The translations under genes were made by a program, and so were the position numbers. The notes beneath the pieces were generated by a model that had not been told where the DNA came from, ran no database searches, and saw only the letters and a program-made list of their open reading frames with translations. From Holothuria scabra (lineage: Eukaryota > Echinodermata > Holothuroidea > Aspidochirotida > Holothuriidae), in the NCBI GenBank assembly GCA_037179385.1, contig CM074181.1:48132394-48196393 (forward strand): a DNA stretch of 64,000 bases. The letters run 5' to 3'. How positions within the stretch are numbered: the first letter of the stretch is position 1; each line of letters begins with the position of its first letter. This document shows, piece by piece, positions 1 to 8,550 of the stretch.

Positions 1-199
1 TTACAGTATGGTGCTGTACCCAGTGTAAACAATTATTGTTAACATGCCATACACATACAGGTATAATTGCATGACTTTTACTGTCGTTTGCATTGATAAG
101 TTACCTAATAATAATAATGCCAAGGTAAAGTGTATTTTTGCTGAAGTCAGACCTTTATACTGCAGCAATTTTTTGCCAAAGCCAATATCTTGTTTGCGA

Positions 200-396
200 A
201 GGGCTGCTAAAGCTCAATCTTGGTCAGGTTAGACTGAAGACTTAAACTATGAGACCTACTGCCATAGTGATTATTGCTCAGCAAAAGCAATGGAGTAGGG
301 AAACAAGCTAATTAGCCATGACTGGAAAAAAGGCTGTTGCCAGCCCAACTCTAACCAGTTGGTTAGAAACTGAGCCAAAAACTCCATCTAACTCCT
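200..396 (+). repeat. tRNA-derived SINE, copy A (decayed head)
   Basis: The body shares word order with the copies at 6.57, 8.31 and 13.5 kb: a GAAGACTT-like word, a CCTACTGCC-like word, GCAATGGAGTAGGG, AACAAGC, ACTGGAAAAAAGGC, ACCAGTTGGTTAGAAACTG and AAACTCCATCTAA. The tRNA-like head upstream is barely recognisable. It lies upstream of the ZC3HC1-like exons, presumably in an intron. Confidence 0.65.
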
Positions 397-1613
397 CAAA
401 ACAAGGCAGAGAAGTAAGTTCATTGTTCTCCTTTGCTTGCCTTTCATCTAGGAGCATGCCTCTAGACCTATGCACCTGTGTTGCATCAGTTTAAGAAACT
501 AGATGATATCTGAGGTAGTACGACTTTGTTTACTCACTCCCCTCCCACCAAACTCAACCTCACTCTATCTGAAAGTTTAGAAGAGATATTGTACAGACTT
601 TCATGATATAGCTATCAGATTCACTATTGTTGTCATGGTTAAACGTGTAAGAGAATGATTGATCTCCCCCCGTAAACAATTATGGTACTTCAATGTGTTT
701 TTGTGTGTGGGTGTGTGTGTGTGCATGCTTGACTATGGTATCATTTTATTAAAATTTTGTTATCAATTTGCTAGCTTCAAAAATAAACCATTGTAAGTTG
801 GTGACTCCCTGAAATTCTCAAAGATTTGAAGATTTTAATTCCATAAACAAAATGCAGCTGTATTGTTATCCTATTCACGGTACGAGCCTACATAAATATA
901 TTCATAAAAGTTATTACTAAATGACAGGGCTTTGCAAATTGATGTACAATTAACAAGAGTTCACAATCATGCTTCATTCGGTAAATGAATTAATATTATG
1001 ACCTTTATGTAGGAGAGTCCTTGTAAACAAGATATTGGCTATGATGAAAAAATTTCTGAAATAGAATTGACTTCAGAATTGACTTCAGCAATAGTACACA
1101 TTACTCCACGGTTATTATTATTATTAGGTAACTGCCCAATGCAAAGGGCAGTTAACATAGCTAACTGAAGTTGTTTACAAACTTGGTGCTACTCTGCGTA
1201 CACCCAGTTTGTTTCAGAAGCTCCGCAATTCCATTGATAAAACTAGTACAGCTGCCTTGGAAATTTTTCCCCTGAATTAGGCATCAAATCAATGAAACAG
1301 CTGGTTCTTCAATGGAAAAGGTCATTCTCTACCATGTCTCATTGACATGTGTAGTGATTACCTCTTGACAACAGGTGGTGAGTGTAGACTCATTTCTGCA
1401 AGTATGGGGACACGAAATGGCGAACACCTCACAATGGCAAAGATAACTACTATGTCAAACAGTCTTTTCCTTTTTTATGTTTCCTTCTCATATATTTCAA
1501 CTTTCAATTTCCAGCACCAAAATGACCCAGGTAAGTTTTATATTGGGTTAATATTTGTCAGTAGTTGCTAAACCTTTCAGAGAAGACAGTCTGTGTCAAC
1601 CACTCTGCAACCT
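397..1613. other. Non-coding stretch, probably ZC3HC1 intron
   Basis: No convincing exon or element was found apart from a short TG-rich microsatellite at about 703-722 and the tentative 16-nt microexon listed separately. ORFs here are short and show no family resemblance. Confidence 0.4.
1515..1530 (+). other. Possible 16-nt microexon upstream of the ZC3HC1 exons
   Basis: A good acceptor (pyrimidine-rich run ending TTTCCAG) and an ideal donor (CAG|GTAAGT) bracket only 16 nt. If spliced directly to the exon at 5396 it would supply one base plus five in-frame codons, reading TKMTQ. Splice-site quality is the only support. It may be a chance pairing, or the donor may belong to an exon with a different acceptor. 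Confidence 0.2.
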
Positions 1614-1639
1614 CCTAGGTACGGAAGCGTAGAAGGGCC

Positions 1640-2190
1640 ATTCAAAAGAAAAAAGAACTGCCTCCGCAAAGTGACAATTTTCGTAAAATTGACATTTTGA
1701 CGACTTAATGGACTCCTTAAAATGGCAAAATTTGGAAAAATGTCATTTTGACAAGATAAAACATCTCATCAAAAAGGCAAAATTCGGAAAATTGAAATTT
1801 TGCCGACCCAACAACATCTCGTCAAAATGACGAAATTTCGAAAATTGTTAATTTGCTGAATAAGAACATGTTGTCAAAATGGCGAAATTCCGAAAATTGT
1901 CCTTTTGCCGAAATAGAACATCTCGTTAGAATGGCAAAATTCAGAAAGTTGTCTTTTTGCAGGGTAACAACATGTTGTCAAAATGGCAAAATTTGGAAAA
2001 TTGCCATTTTGCTGAGTTAGAACCTCTTGTCAACATGACAAAATTTCGAATTTTGTCATTTTGCCAAGTAAGAAAATCTCGTCAAAATGGCGAAATTCGG
2101 AAAATATGACATTTTGCCAAGATACAACATCTTGTCAAAACGGCAAAACTTGGAAAATTGCGATTTCGCCTAGTTAGAATCTCAAGGGCG
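1640..2190 (+). repeat. Left arm: ~53-bp tandem, self-complementary units
   Basis: About nine degenerate units of around 53 bp each contain GTCAAAATGGCGAAATT followed by GGAAAATTGTCATTTTGCC, so every unit is a near-palindrome. The same motif runs in inverted orientation in the right arm at 4240-4690. Confidence 0.8.
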
Positions 2191-3074
2191 AAAGTCTATG
2201 GAAATGTTAAAGTGCCATCAAATTACGAACTTAGTTATGGCATTATCTTAACATTTTGGAACAAAATGATGAAATGAGTCTTATTATCTTAACATTTTGC
2301 AGAAAAATGATAAAATGCAAACGCACCATATTTCAACAGTTCAACATTTTCGCACAAAATTGATGAATTACTCACTTATTGCAAGTGATAAATTTAGCAC
2401 ATTGTCAATTTGCAGAAAAATGACGGCTTACAGATCTGCTTCAGATTCATATTTCCCCGCACATTTTAAAGAGGTAGAATAATGTGCACTGTCATTAAAA
2501 CTAAATACACATGTTTTCATACCGGAACATTTCTGTATATCTGTGTGTTTGGGGCAATCTGACCTCTTGAGGCAGGAGGCGGGGGTAAAATTTGCAGACG
2601 TCAGAGAGCCCCTCAAATTCGAATTTGGGGTTGGGGCAATTTCTTTCTTTTATTTTATTATCTCAACGATTTTACCTTTGACTTTTTCCGAGGGCTCTTT
2701 GCCCCTTCCCCTCTTGCTATGCTACTAGTTTGATATGTATACAAGGTGTAGCAACATATCAGACTCTACAATTAAATCACTTTCTATTCTCTGCTACCTT
2801 CTCAAAAGGACCCCTATAATTACTTGTTTTCGTTGTTATTGGAACGTTAATGTCAGCAAAGTCTAAACGCCCTTAAAATTGAATACAACAGTTACAGATC
2901 TTAAGTTTGTCACAGTTTTTACTTGAATGCAAATCCGGGTTTGGTTTAAGACAAAAAACAACTAGGATTTAATCATCCTTTTAGAAGCAGCTCTAGGGTA
3001 TCTGATCTAGTGTTTTAGTCGAAACCAGCATATCCAAGACCAAGACAGGAGGTTTCGAGACTGACACCAGGGCA
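2191..3074. other. Interior of the inverted-repeat transposon, left part
   Basis: The stretch to about 2430 still holds looser ACATTTTGCAGAAAAATGA-type repeats. The rest to 3074 shows no recognisable coding sequence. Overlapping short ORFs on both strands at 2297-2728 look incidental. Confidence 0.5.
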
Positions 3075-3710
3075 CCCTTACAAAAAAGGTGGCCAAATTC
3101 CTTGGGTTCACCCAAGGCATTTCTTGGGTATTCTTGGGCAAAACTTGCCCAAGAAATAGACCATGTCAGTGACACCCATGTCACTGGCATGCCATGTCCT
3201 ACCAAGAATCACCCATGTCTGACATGTACTGTGACATGGGTATTCAAACTAGTGGTTTGGTTTGTATTTTCTTGGGTTTACCAATGTCCACAGTTAGAAA
3301 TACTAAGTCAGCTATTGTTTGAGATTTAATCCCATTTCTGACATGGTCTGTTAAGTTATAAAAGACAATAGTAACACTCATTTGACTTGGGTACAACCCA
3401 TGTCATTCTTCTTGCATTGACTTGGTCTACACTCTTGTGTTTTCTCTCCCTGCCATTGTTCTGACATGGGTTAAGAATTCATCAATACACCAGGCATCGT
3501 TTAATCCAAGACCCACCCATGTCAGACATGGGTTGACACTGTCTTGGGTTTTCATGGTTATGTCTTGGGTTAATCCTATGATGACAAGTTTTTTGGCTAA
3601 AAGACAAAAGAATGACATGGTCTGACCCATGTCACAGGGTTGAAAACCATGCCTTAACCAAGACCACCCATGGCGACATGGGTGTATTTCGAACATCTTT
3701 TTTGTAAGGG
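3075..3710. mobile_element. Nested MITE with repeated ACCCATGTCA / TGACATGGGT words
   Basis: The ends are CCCTTACAAAAAAGGTG and the reverse complement of CCCTTACAAAAAAGATG (16 of 17 match). CA flanks both sides (3073-3074 and 3711-3712), consistent with a 2-bp target duplication. About ten copies of ACCCATGTCA or its complement lie inside in both orientations. Some sit back to back, such as ACCCATGTCAGACATGGGT near 3517. The 143-aa minus-strand ORF across it has no family resemblance. Confidence 0.75.
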
Positions 3711-4239
3711 CAGAATTTGAAACCCATACCGACAAAGTCCAAGACCGAGACTGAGACTGAATGTACATATTGCATAGAAAAATAAACTGTCCGAAATTTT
3801 GAATACTTTTTAGCATAATTTTATTACCTAATGCTCCAAAAATAGCATGTCGCACCAAAAGTGCTTCGTCATTGCTTTGTACATATTTTGTTTTATCCTA
3901 TGCATGATCGTAAGTGTTGGGGGCGGGGGCTGGAGCCCCCCCTTCCCCGAATTGGCCAAAACCTTACTCAATCTGGCAGACATTGATTCCTCAGTAGGGG
4001 AGACATTATACCGTGGTTGGGGATTTGGAATAGGGTAAAAAGTCACCCCCTGAAAAAAGAGTCCCATATGGCCATCACCATTTGACAAACAAAGAATTAA
4101 TCACTTAACTTAATCCAAGTATTTTTCTCATGTGGCGCACCTTGTCGTACCCGACTCATTTCCTCGGGAGTGGTGTTTTTTTCCAACTCCAGATGCGGAA
4201 CCAGAGCATAAGTTCTTAACTTGATGGCAACTTAACGCT
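3711..4239. other. Interior of the inverted-repeat transposon, right part
   Basis: No coding sequence is recognised. GC-rich patches occur around 3918-3950, including a GGGGGCGGGGGC run. Confidence 0.4.
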
Positions 4240-4690
4240 TCCATAGAATTTCGCCGTTTATACAAAATGATCTAACTCGACAAGGTGTCAATTTTCTGAA
4301 CTTTGCCATTTTGACGAAAAGTTCTTACCCGGCAAAATGACATTTTTCTGAATTTTCCCGTTTTGACAAGATGATCTAACTCAGCAAGATGACAATTTTT
4401 CGAATTTTGCCATTTTGACGATATGATCTAATTCGGCAAAATGACAATTTTCTGAATTTTGCAATGTTGATGGGATGTTCTAACTGAGAAAAGTGACAAT
4501 TATCTGAAATTTGTCATTTTGTCGACATTTTTTAACTCGGCAAAACGACAACCTGCGGAATTTTAACATTTAGACAAGTTAATTAAAACGCCAAATTTCG
4601 TTTTTTTTTTGTCATTTTGAAGACCTAATTTTGGTCGTCAAAATGTCAATTCTACGAAAATTGTCATTTTGCTGAGGGAGTTTTTTTTCT
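4240..4690 (-). repeat. Right arm: inverted counterpart of the ~53-bp units
   Basis: Units of the form GACAATTTTCTGAATTTTGCCATTTTGACG recur about eight times. They are the reverse complement of the left-arm units. A single-stranded transcript of the element could fold the two arms together. Confidence 0.75.
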
Positions 4691-4744
4691 TTTGCATGTC
4701 CCTTCTACGCTTCCGTACCTAGGTATCTTTATTGCATGAATGTA

Positions 4745-4865
4745 TGAGAACCTCCAGGGACCCCCTAGTCAATACCAACGCCCCCCCTATAGCTTGCAAA
4801 CTCAGCACCCCCTTCAAACCCAGGGGGTGGTAGGGGGCGGTAGAGGCCACTTTGAGAACCACTGA
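4745..4865 (-). mobile_element. hAT-like element fragment
   Basis: Read on the minus strand it starts CAGTGGTTCTCAAAGTGG and runs into a C/G-rich stretch with CCACCCCCTGGG. That is the terminal motif seen in many hAT-type elements. The opposite end was not found, so this is a remnant. Confidence 0.5.
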
Positions 4866-5395
4866 TCTAGATAGCATCCCACAAATTATTTTATTTCAGA
4901 CATGTACAGCAAAAAAATCACTAAAACCACCCAAACTAAGAAATATTAAATAAGTTAGAAAGCAGGATATTTGCCAGTTGTTGCACCTCCTGGACACGAA
5001 TTATGGCTCTCGATTTCCTGCCATTACTTCACTAAGTAGAGATCTAGAAAATTCTGATACAGCGATCATGATAGCCGAACCTAGTTAACAACAATGCAGG
5101 CAGTCACACTTGACTGCATTTAGATAAATAATACTAAGAGGTCGCAAACTCTGCTCTTGTACCATGAGCAAAGTTCATGACCAAGTACGGGTAACTTAAC
5201 CTGCCACTCTAATGTTAGGCTTGGCAATCTTCACTTTTAAAGTTGATGATAAATCCTTCATCTTCTGTACTTTGAATCTGAATAGTATTTCTACAGTACT
5301 TCTACCCTGATAGTTCACTAGCAGCCATATTACATCTTTGACAAGGTGTATTTGTTCTTTCAGCTGTTTAATTTCAATCATTTTTCTTTTCCCAG

Positions 5396-5620
5396 GAAAT
5401 CAAGCAATCAACCTTTAATCCTGCCTCAGAGCACAGACCTTGGTGTCCCTGGATCAGTGTCAACCAGGCATCTCCTGAAAAAAGATTGAACAAAAGCCCT
5501 TTAAGGGGAGATACTGACGCATCTAATCGTCCAGCCTGGCAAGTCCTTCTAGAAATTTTACTTTGCAAAGCTGATCCATCGCAGTTTGGTTCAAATTCAC
5601 CTCTAACGAACAAAGCCCAG
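5396..5620 (+). CDS. ZC3HC1: ZC3HC1/NIPA-like protein, penultimate coding exon (BIR-like zinc domain)
   Basis: The 225-nt exon is open in one frame for exactly 75 codons. It has a strong pyrimidine-tract acceptor (TTTTCTTTTCCCAG) and an ideal donor (CAG|GTGAGT). It encodes FNPASEHRPWCPWI near its start and RPAWQVLLEILL at residues 46-57. In the ZC3HC1 (NIPA, Rsm1-like) family, the H and C of the HRxWCPW motif are zinc ligands of the second BIR-like domain, followed by the W-x-V-L-x-x-L helix. Known roles are the SCF-type ubiquitin-ligase receptor (NIPA) and a structural part of the nuclear-pore basket. Upstream exons with the N-terminal C3HC zinc domain are not in the window or were not recognised. 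A strong acceptor gives the exon start; the reading frame is fixed by the family match. Confidence 0.88.
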
Positions 5621-5779
5621 GTGAGTAACCGTGTGTGTTTTGTTTTCAAGGGTTGTTTATTTTATGAAATGAATGTTGGGTAATATTTGTAAACATTTCG
5701 TTATGAGTAAAATTGACTGATCTGCCGGATGTTAATTAGTGTAAAAAAGACTGAAACTGTCAGGCATTTAATTTTGAAA

Positions 5780-6345
5780 GCTGTGAAAGAGGTCTTATGC
5801 ATATGATGTCACAGAATATAAAGAGTACCCCCTTCCCAATTACACCTACAAATATAGATGATTTTTCTACTGAGAAGATGGTAAAAATTGTTGTAGGATA
5901 TGATTCAACTATATTTGCTTGAGAAATTCACATCCTTCTCTAAGTGATGTCGTTTGAAGTCTGTGCATCCAAATTTTTAAAAATGTTTTGTGCTTTGCCT
6001 CATATTTTATACGAAAATCATATGATCTGAACTGAAGCTGTTGTGTTAAATAAATTTGCAAGTTGTGAAGTGGATCTTTTGCACACAGTGTCACAGAACA
6101 AAGAAAGTGTGCACTCTAATGGAGGCCAGAGCATTTTGTAGCAGCTTACACCTACAAATGTAGATAGCTAATTTGCCTTCTACGAAGACAGTGAAAATTG
6201 ATACCCACTGGTAAGTAAGTGCCACATTGTGTACTGCTTCCTCATCATAATGTTGTATGAAGTAAGTGCATAATGTTTGTAGCCAAATTTTTATAAATGC
6301 CTTGTTTGAATGGGTTTTCATTGCAAAAGGGAGAGACATGGTTAT
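5780..6345 (+). repeat. Diverged direct duplication (~283 bp x 2) in ZC3HC1 intron
   Basis: About 5780-6062 and 6063-6345 share ordered words: TGTCACAGAA, ACACCTACAAAT(A/G)TAGAT, GTGAAAATTG/GTAAAAATTG, and CCAAATTTTTA(T)AAA. The copies are quite diverged, so the duplication is old. Confidence 0.55.
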
Positions 6346-6405
6346 ATCCTATATCATTTATGGATCACTAATATATAAGTCTTCGTTTCCACATTCAACT
6401 TCCAG

Positions 6406-6495
6406 ACTCCACCAAATAATGCTTGGAAGGCAGTTCGAAGATTGGTCTCTTTCTGGGAAAGTAGTGAAACACCCTCAAAATCAGGAGCAACCTGA
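6406..6495 (+). CDS. ZC3HC1: ZC3HC1/NIPA-like protein, terminal coding exon with stop
   Basis: After an acceptor ending AACTTCCAG, the phase-0 frame reads TPPNNAWKAVRRLVSFWESS then ETPSKSGAT and a TGA at 6493-6495. The AWKAVRRLVSFWESS stretch matches, in position and character, the C-terminal helix of ZC3HC1, where the human protein ends a few residues after a W-E-S. The exon phase fits the preceding exon, which ends on a complete codon. The intron between them is 785 bp. The 3'UTR was not delimited; a SINE begins about 70 bp past the stop. Confidence 0.8.
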   Translation, partial: TPPNNAWKAVRRLVSFWESSETPSKSGAT

Positions 6496-6566
6496 ATATT
6501 GAAGAAAATTGGAAATATTCTCTCTGAAAGGAAAGAAAATGGAAGGAATTGACTACTTTATTTGCA

Positions 6567-6812
6567 AGGCAGCATGATGAGGGACAAGCAGATCTCACTG
6601 AAGGCAACTAGAAGGTCCAGGGTTCAATTCCTTGCCAGGTCGTTCCAAAGACTTGAAAAGTGGAACCTACTGCAATTATACTTGATGTTCCCCATATGCA
6701 GTGGAGTAAGGAAAACAAGCCAGTGAGCCTCAACTAGAAAGAAGACTGTGGCCTTGGCCTGCCTGACTTAAACCAGTTGGTTAGACACTGGGTCGTGAAA
6801 GGGCATCCAAGC
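6567..6812 (+). repeat. tRNA-derived SINE, copy B
   Basis: A B-box-like word, GGGTTCAATTCCTTGCC, lies near 6620, followed by the family body: AAAGACTTGAAAAGTGGAACCTACTGC, GCAGTGGAGTAAGG, AAACAAGCCAGT and ACCAGTTGGTTAGACACTGGG. It is probably in or just after the ZC3HC1 3'UTR. Confidence 0.75.
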
Positions 6813-7645
6813 AACTGTCTTAAGGCAATGACTCACAGTTTTTCATGTTTATTTATGAGGTGGTTTGAGGTAGCATCCAGTCAGAGCTCTGGATTGTTCC
6901 ACCTCCTAACTTCACTTCACTTCACTGCGGTGTGCAGGACTAAAGCACTAAATGACTTTTGGCATCCCCAGTGTCAAAGTTAAGCATGCATGAGAGAAGA
7001 TGGCAGCAAAGAGGGGAATGTAGTTTTGAATGATTGAAAGTATTGTAACCTTATGTTGCAGTTTATGGGTCAAATTTAAACCATAACCTAATATTAACGT
7101 ACCATTCTAATTAAAGGTGGTTGTAGATGAAACAGAAATTCCCCTGATCAACAAAGTCTTAGTATCTCAATCATTGTTGGACCCAAGATAGTAGTACTTG
7201 TTCACTGTTTTCCTTTGGTTATTGGGTCTTACAAAGAAAATTTCTGTTCATTTGGGGATTAGGACTTTCAGTAGAAACAATGTAAGGTGATTCCCCGGCA
7301 GTAAATATCTGGCCTGTAACCAAGTGTCTTCATGAATGGCATTACAGGGTTTCAATAGGTCCTGGACATCCAGTAAGATAAATGTCAGATAAAACTGAAA
7401 GTTAAATTTCCAGGCCTAATAAGTCAGTAGAAATGAGTAATTTTTCAAAAGGTCCTGGAAAAGTCAAAGGATTGTAAGAAGTGTACATATTGCTACGATA
7501 CTCTCAATGTCCCATTAGGCAGGATACCTCCAAATTTACTGTAAGTGATGCAGCATCATTTATTTTTCTGAGGTTTTTAAGTGTAGAGTCAGTAGAGAGG
7601 AAAAAGTTATACCAGAGTTTCTTGGTGAAGCTAAATTTTGGGGGC
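6813..7645. other. Non-coding stretch
   Basis: No gene or well-defined element was seen. A GGTCCTGGA(A/C)A word recurs near 7355 and 7455 and resembles a low-level repeat also seen at 59.2 kb. Confidence 0.4.
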
Positions 7646-7793
7646 GATGCACACTGTTTAACATGAAATTTCCTAATTGGCTAATGGAAGCCCTAATACC
7701 TAACCTAATCCCTAACCCTTACAAAGAATACAAACAATGCAACACAGTGACAACAGCCAATCAAGAGAAACACCTTGTTTAACAGTGCTCATC
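7646..7793. mobile_element. 148-bp fold-back MITE
   Basis: The left end (GATGCACACTGTTTAAC, then CCTAATTGGCT) is matched in inverse by the right end (AGCCAATCAAG, then GTTTAACAGTGCTCATC). The arms are about 37 bp. The centre carries CCTAATCCCTAACCCTTA. A related half-end occurs near 27,695-27,735. Confidence 0.65.
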
Positions 7794-8084
7794 TACCCAA
7801 ATATTTAGAAAGTTGTAATATTTGTTTACCCTTTCAGTAGAGAACTGACTCCCTTGAAATATAGACAAACTTATCCTGTCTTGATGTCCTTGCTTTTTAA
7901 CCAACTGACAAAAAGAAACATTGTTGCAAATTAAATGCCACAATGACAGCATTTTGTTGTCTGCGGTTTTCTTTTGTCGTAAAATCTGCCATGTTACGCT
8001 ATTGGCCAAGTCATGATGTCCACTTTCAAGGGGCAGAATTCTTCAATGTGTGCCTAGGCTAATTGATACAATGTCAATGTTGCT

Positions 8085-8215
8085 TTAAAGGGCATAAGCA
8101 GTCTCCACAAACGTACCCTGAAACAACAGCTAAATCTCACACTTTTCCTCTTATTTCTCTTCTTGATGTATCTTATGACCAAATTTTGTCACGGGTCATT
8201 TGAAAAAATGTGGGA
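8085..8215 (+). repeat. Dispersed TTAA-type repeat end (AAAGGGCATAAGCAGT family)
   Basis: TTAAAGGGCATAAGCAGTC is followed by CCACAAAC, GAAACAACAGCTAAATCTCAC and a pyrimidine run. Diverged copies are at 10,388-10,480 and 35,208-35,285, and on the minus strand at about 45,160-45,253. The opposite end was not located, and a SINE follows at 8309. Confidence 0.55.
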
Positions 8216-8308
8216 TAAAATACATGTGACAGACTACATAGAAAAATGCTAGAAAACACTTCTTCTTCATGTTTTGTCTTTAGAGAACTTATCCTCTCAT
8301 CCCAAAAG

Positions 8309-8550
8309 GACCACATGCTTGGTCTAATGGTAGAGCATCCGCCTCTTAGGCGGAAGGCCTGGGTTCAATTCTCAGGTCGAGTTGTACCAAAGATTCTAAA
8401 AATGGAACCTACTGCGGTTGTGCATGATGTTCTGCATAAGCAATGGAATAGGGAAAACAAGCTAGTAAGCTACAACTGGAAAAAAGGCCGTGGCCAACTC
8501 GAATTGAACCAATAAGTTGGAAACTGGGCCTTAAAACTCCATCTAGCTAT
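8309..8550 (+). repeat. tRNA-Lys-like SINE, best-preserved copy C
   Basis: The head folds like a tRNA. It has a D-arm word (TCTAATGGTAGAGCA) and a 5-bp anticodon stem, TCCGC/GCGGA, enclosing loop CTCTTAG with CTT at 8345-8347, the anticodon of tRNA-Lys. A T-arm with B box GGTTCAATTC is at 8362-8371. The shared body follows: CCAAAGATTCTAAAAATGG, GCAATGGAATAGGG, ACAACTGGAAAAAAGGC and AAACTCCATCTA. The acceptor stem is not convincing and there is a long unrelated body, so this is a SINE rather than a working tRNA gene. Confidence 0.82.

Larger units (their letters stand above)
1620..4717. mobile_element. 3.1-kb DNA transposon with long terminal inverted repeats
   Basis: The left end reads TACGGAAGCGTAGAAGGG and the right end is its reverse complement. 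The inverted similarity continues for about 90 bp and then runs into arms of tandem ~53-bp units, inverted between the two ends. Both sides are flanked by CCTAGG (1614-1619 and 4718-4723). This is either a 6-bp target duplication or, because it is a palindrome, part of the termini. No transposase ORF was recognised, so it appears non-autonomous. It sits in the presumed ZC3HC1 intron and carries a nested MITE at 3075-3710. The superfamily is not assigned. Confidence 0.85.

Noticed and set aside
3427..3858. 143-aa minus-strand ORF as a gene
   Set aside because: It lies across a MITE made of repeated ACCCATGTCA words, and its translation has no family resemblance.
5374..5649. 91-aa minus-strand ORF over the ZC3HC1 exon
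   Set aside because: It is the antisense shadow of a + strand exon with strong splice sites and a family motif.
8309..8375. Functional tRNA-Lys(CTT) gene
   Set aside because: D-arm, anticodon stem-loop and T-arm words are present, but no good acceptor stem pairs, and the sequence continues into a body shared with other SINE copies.
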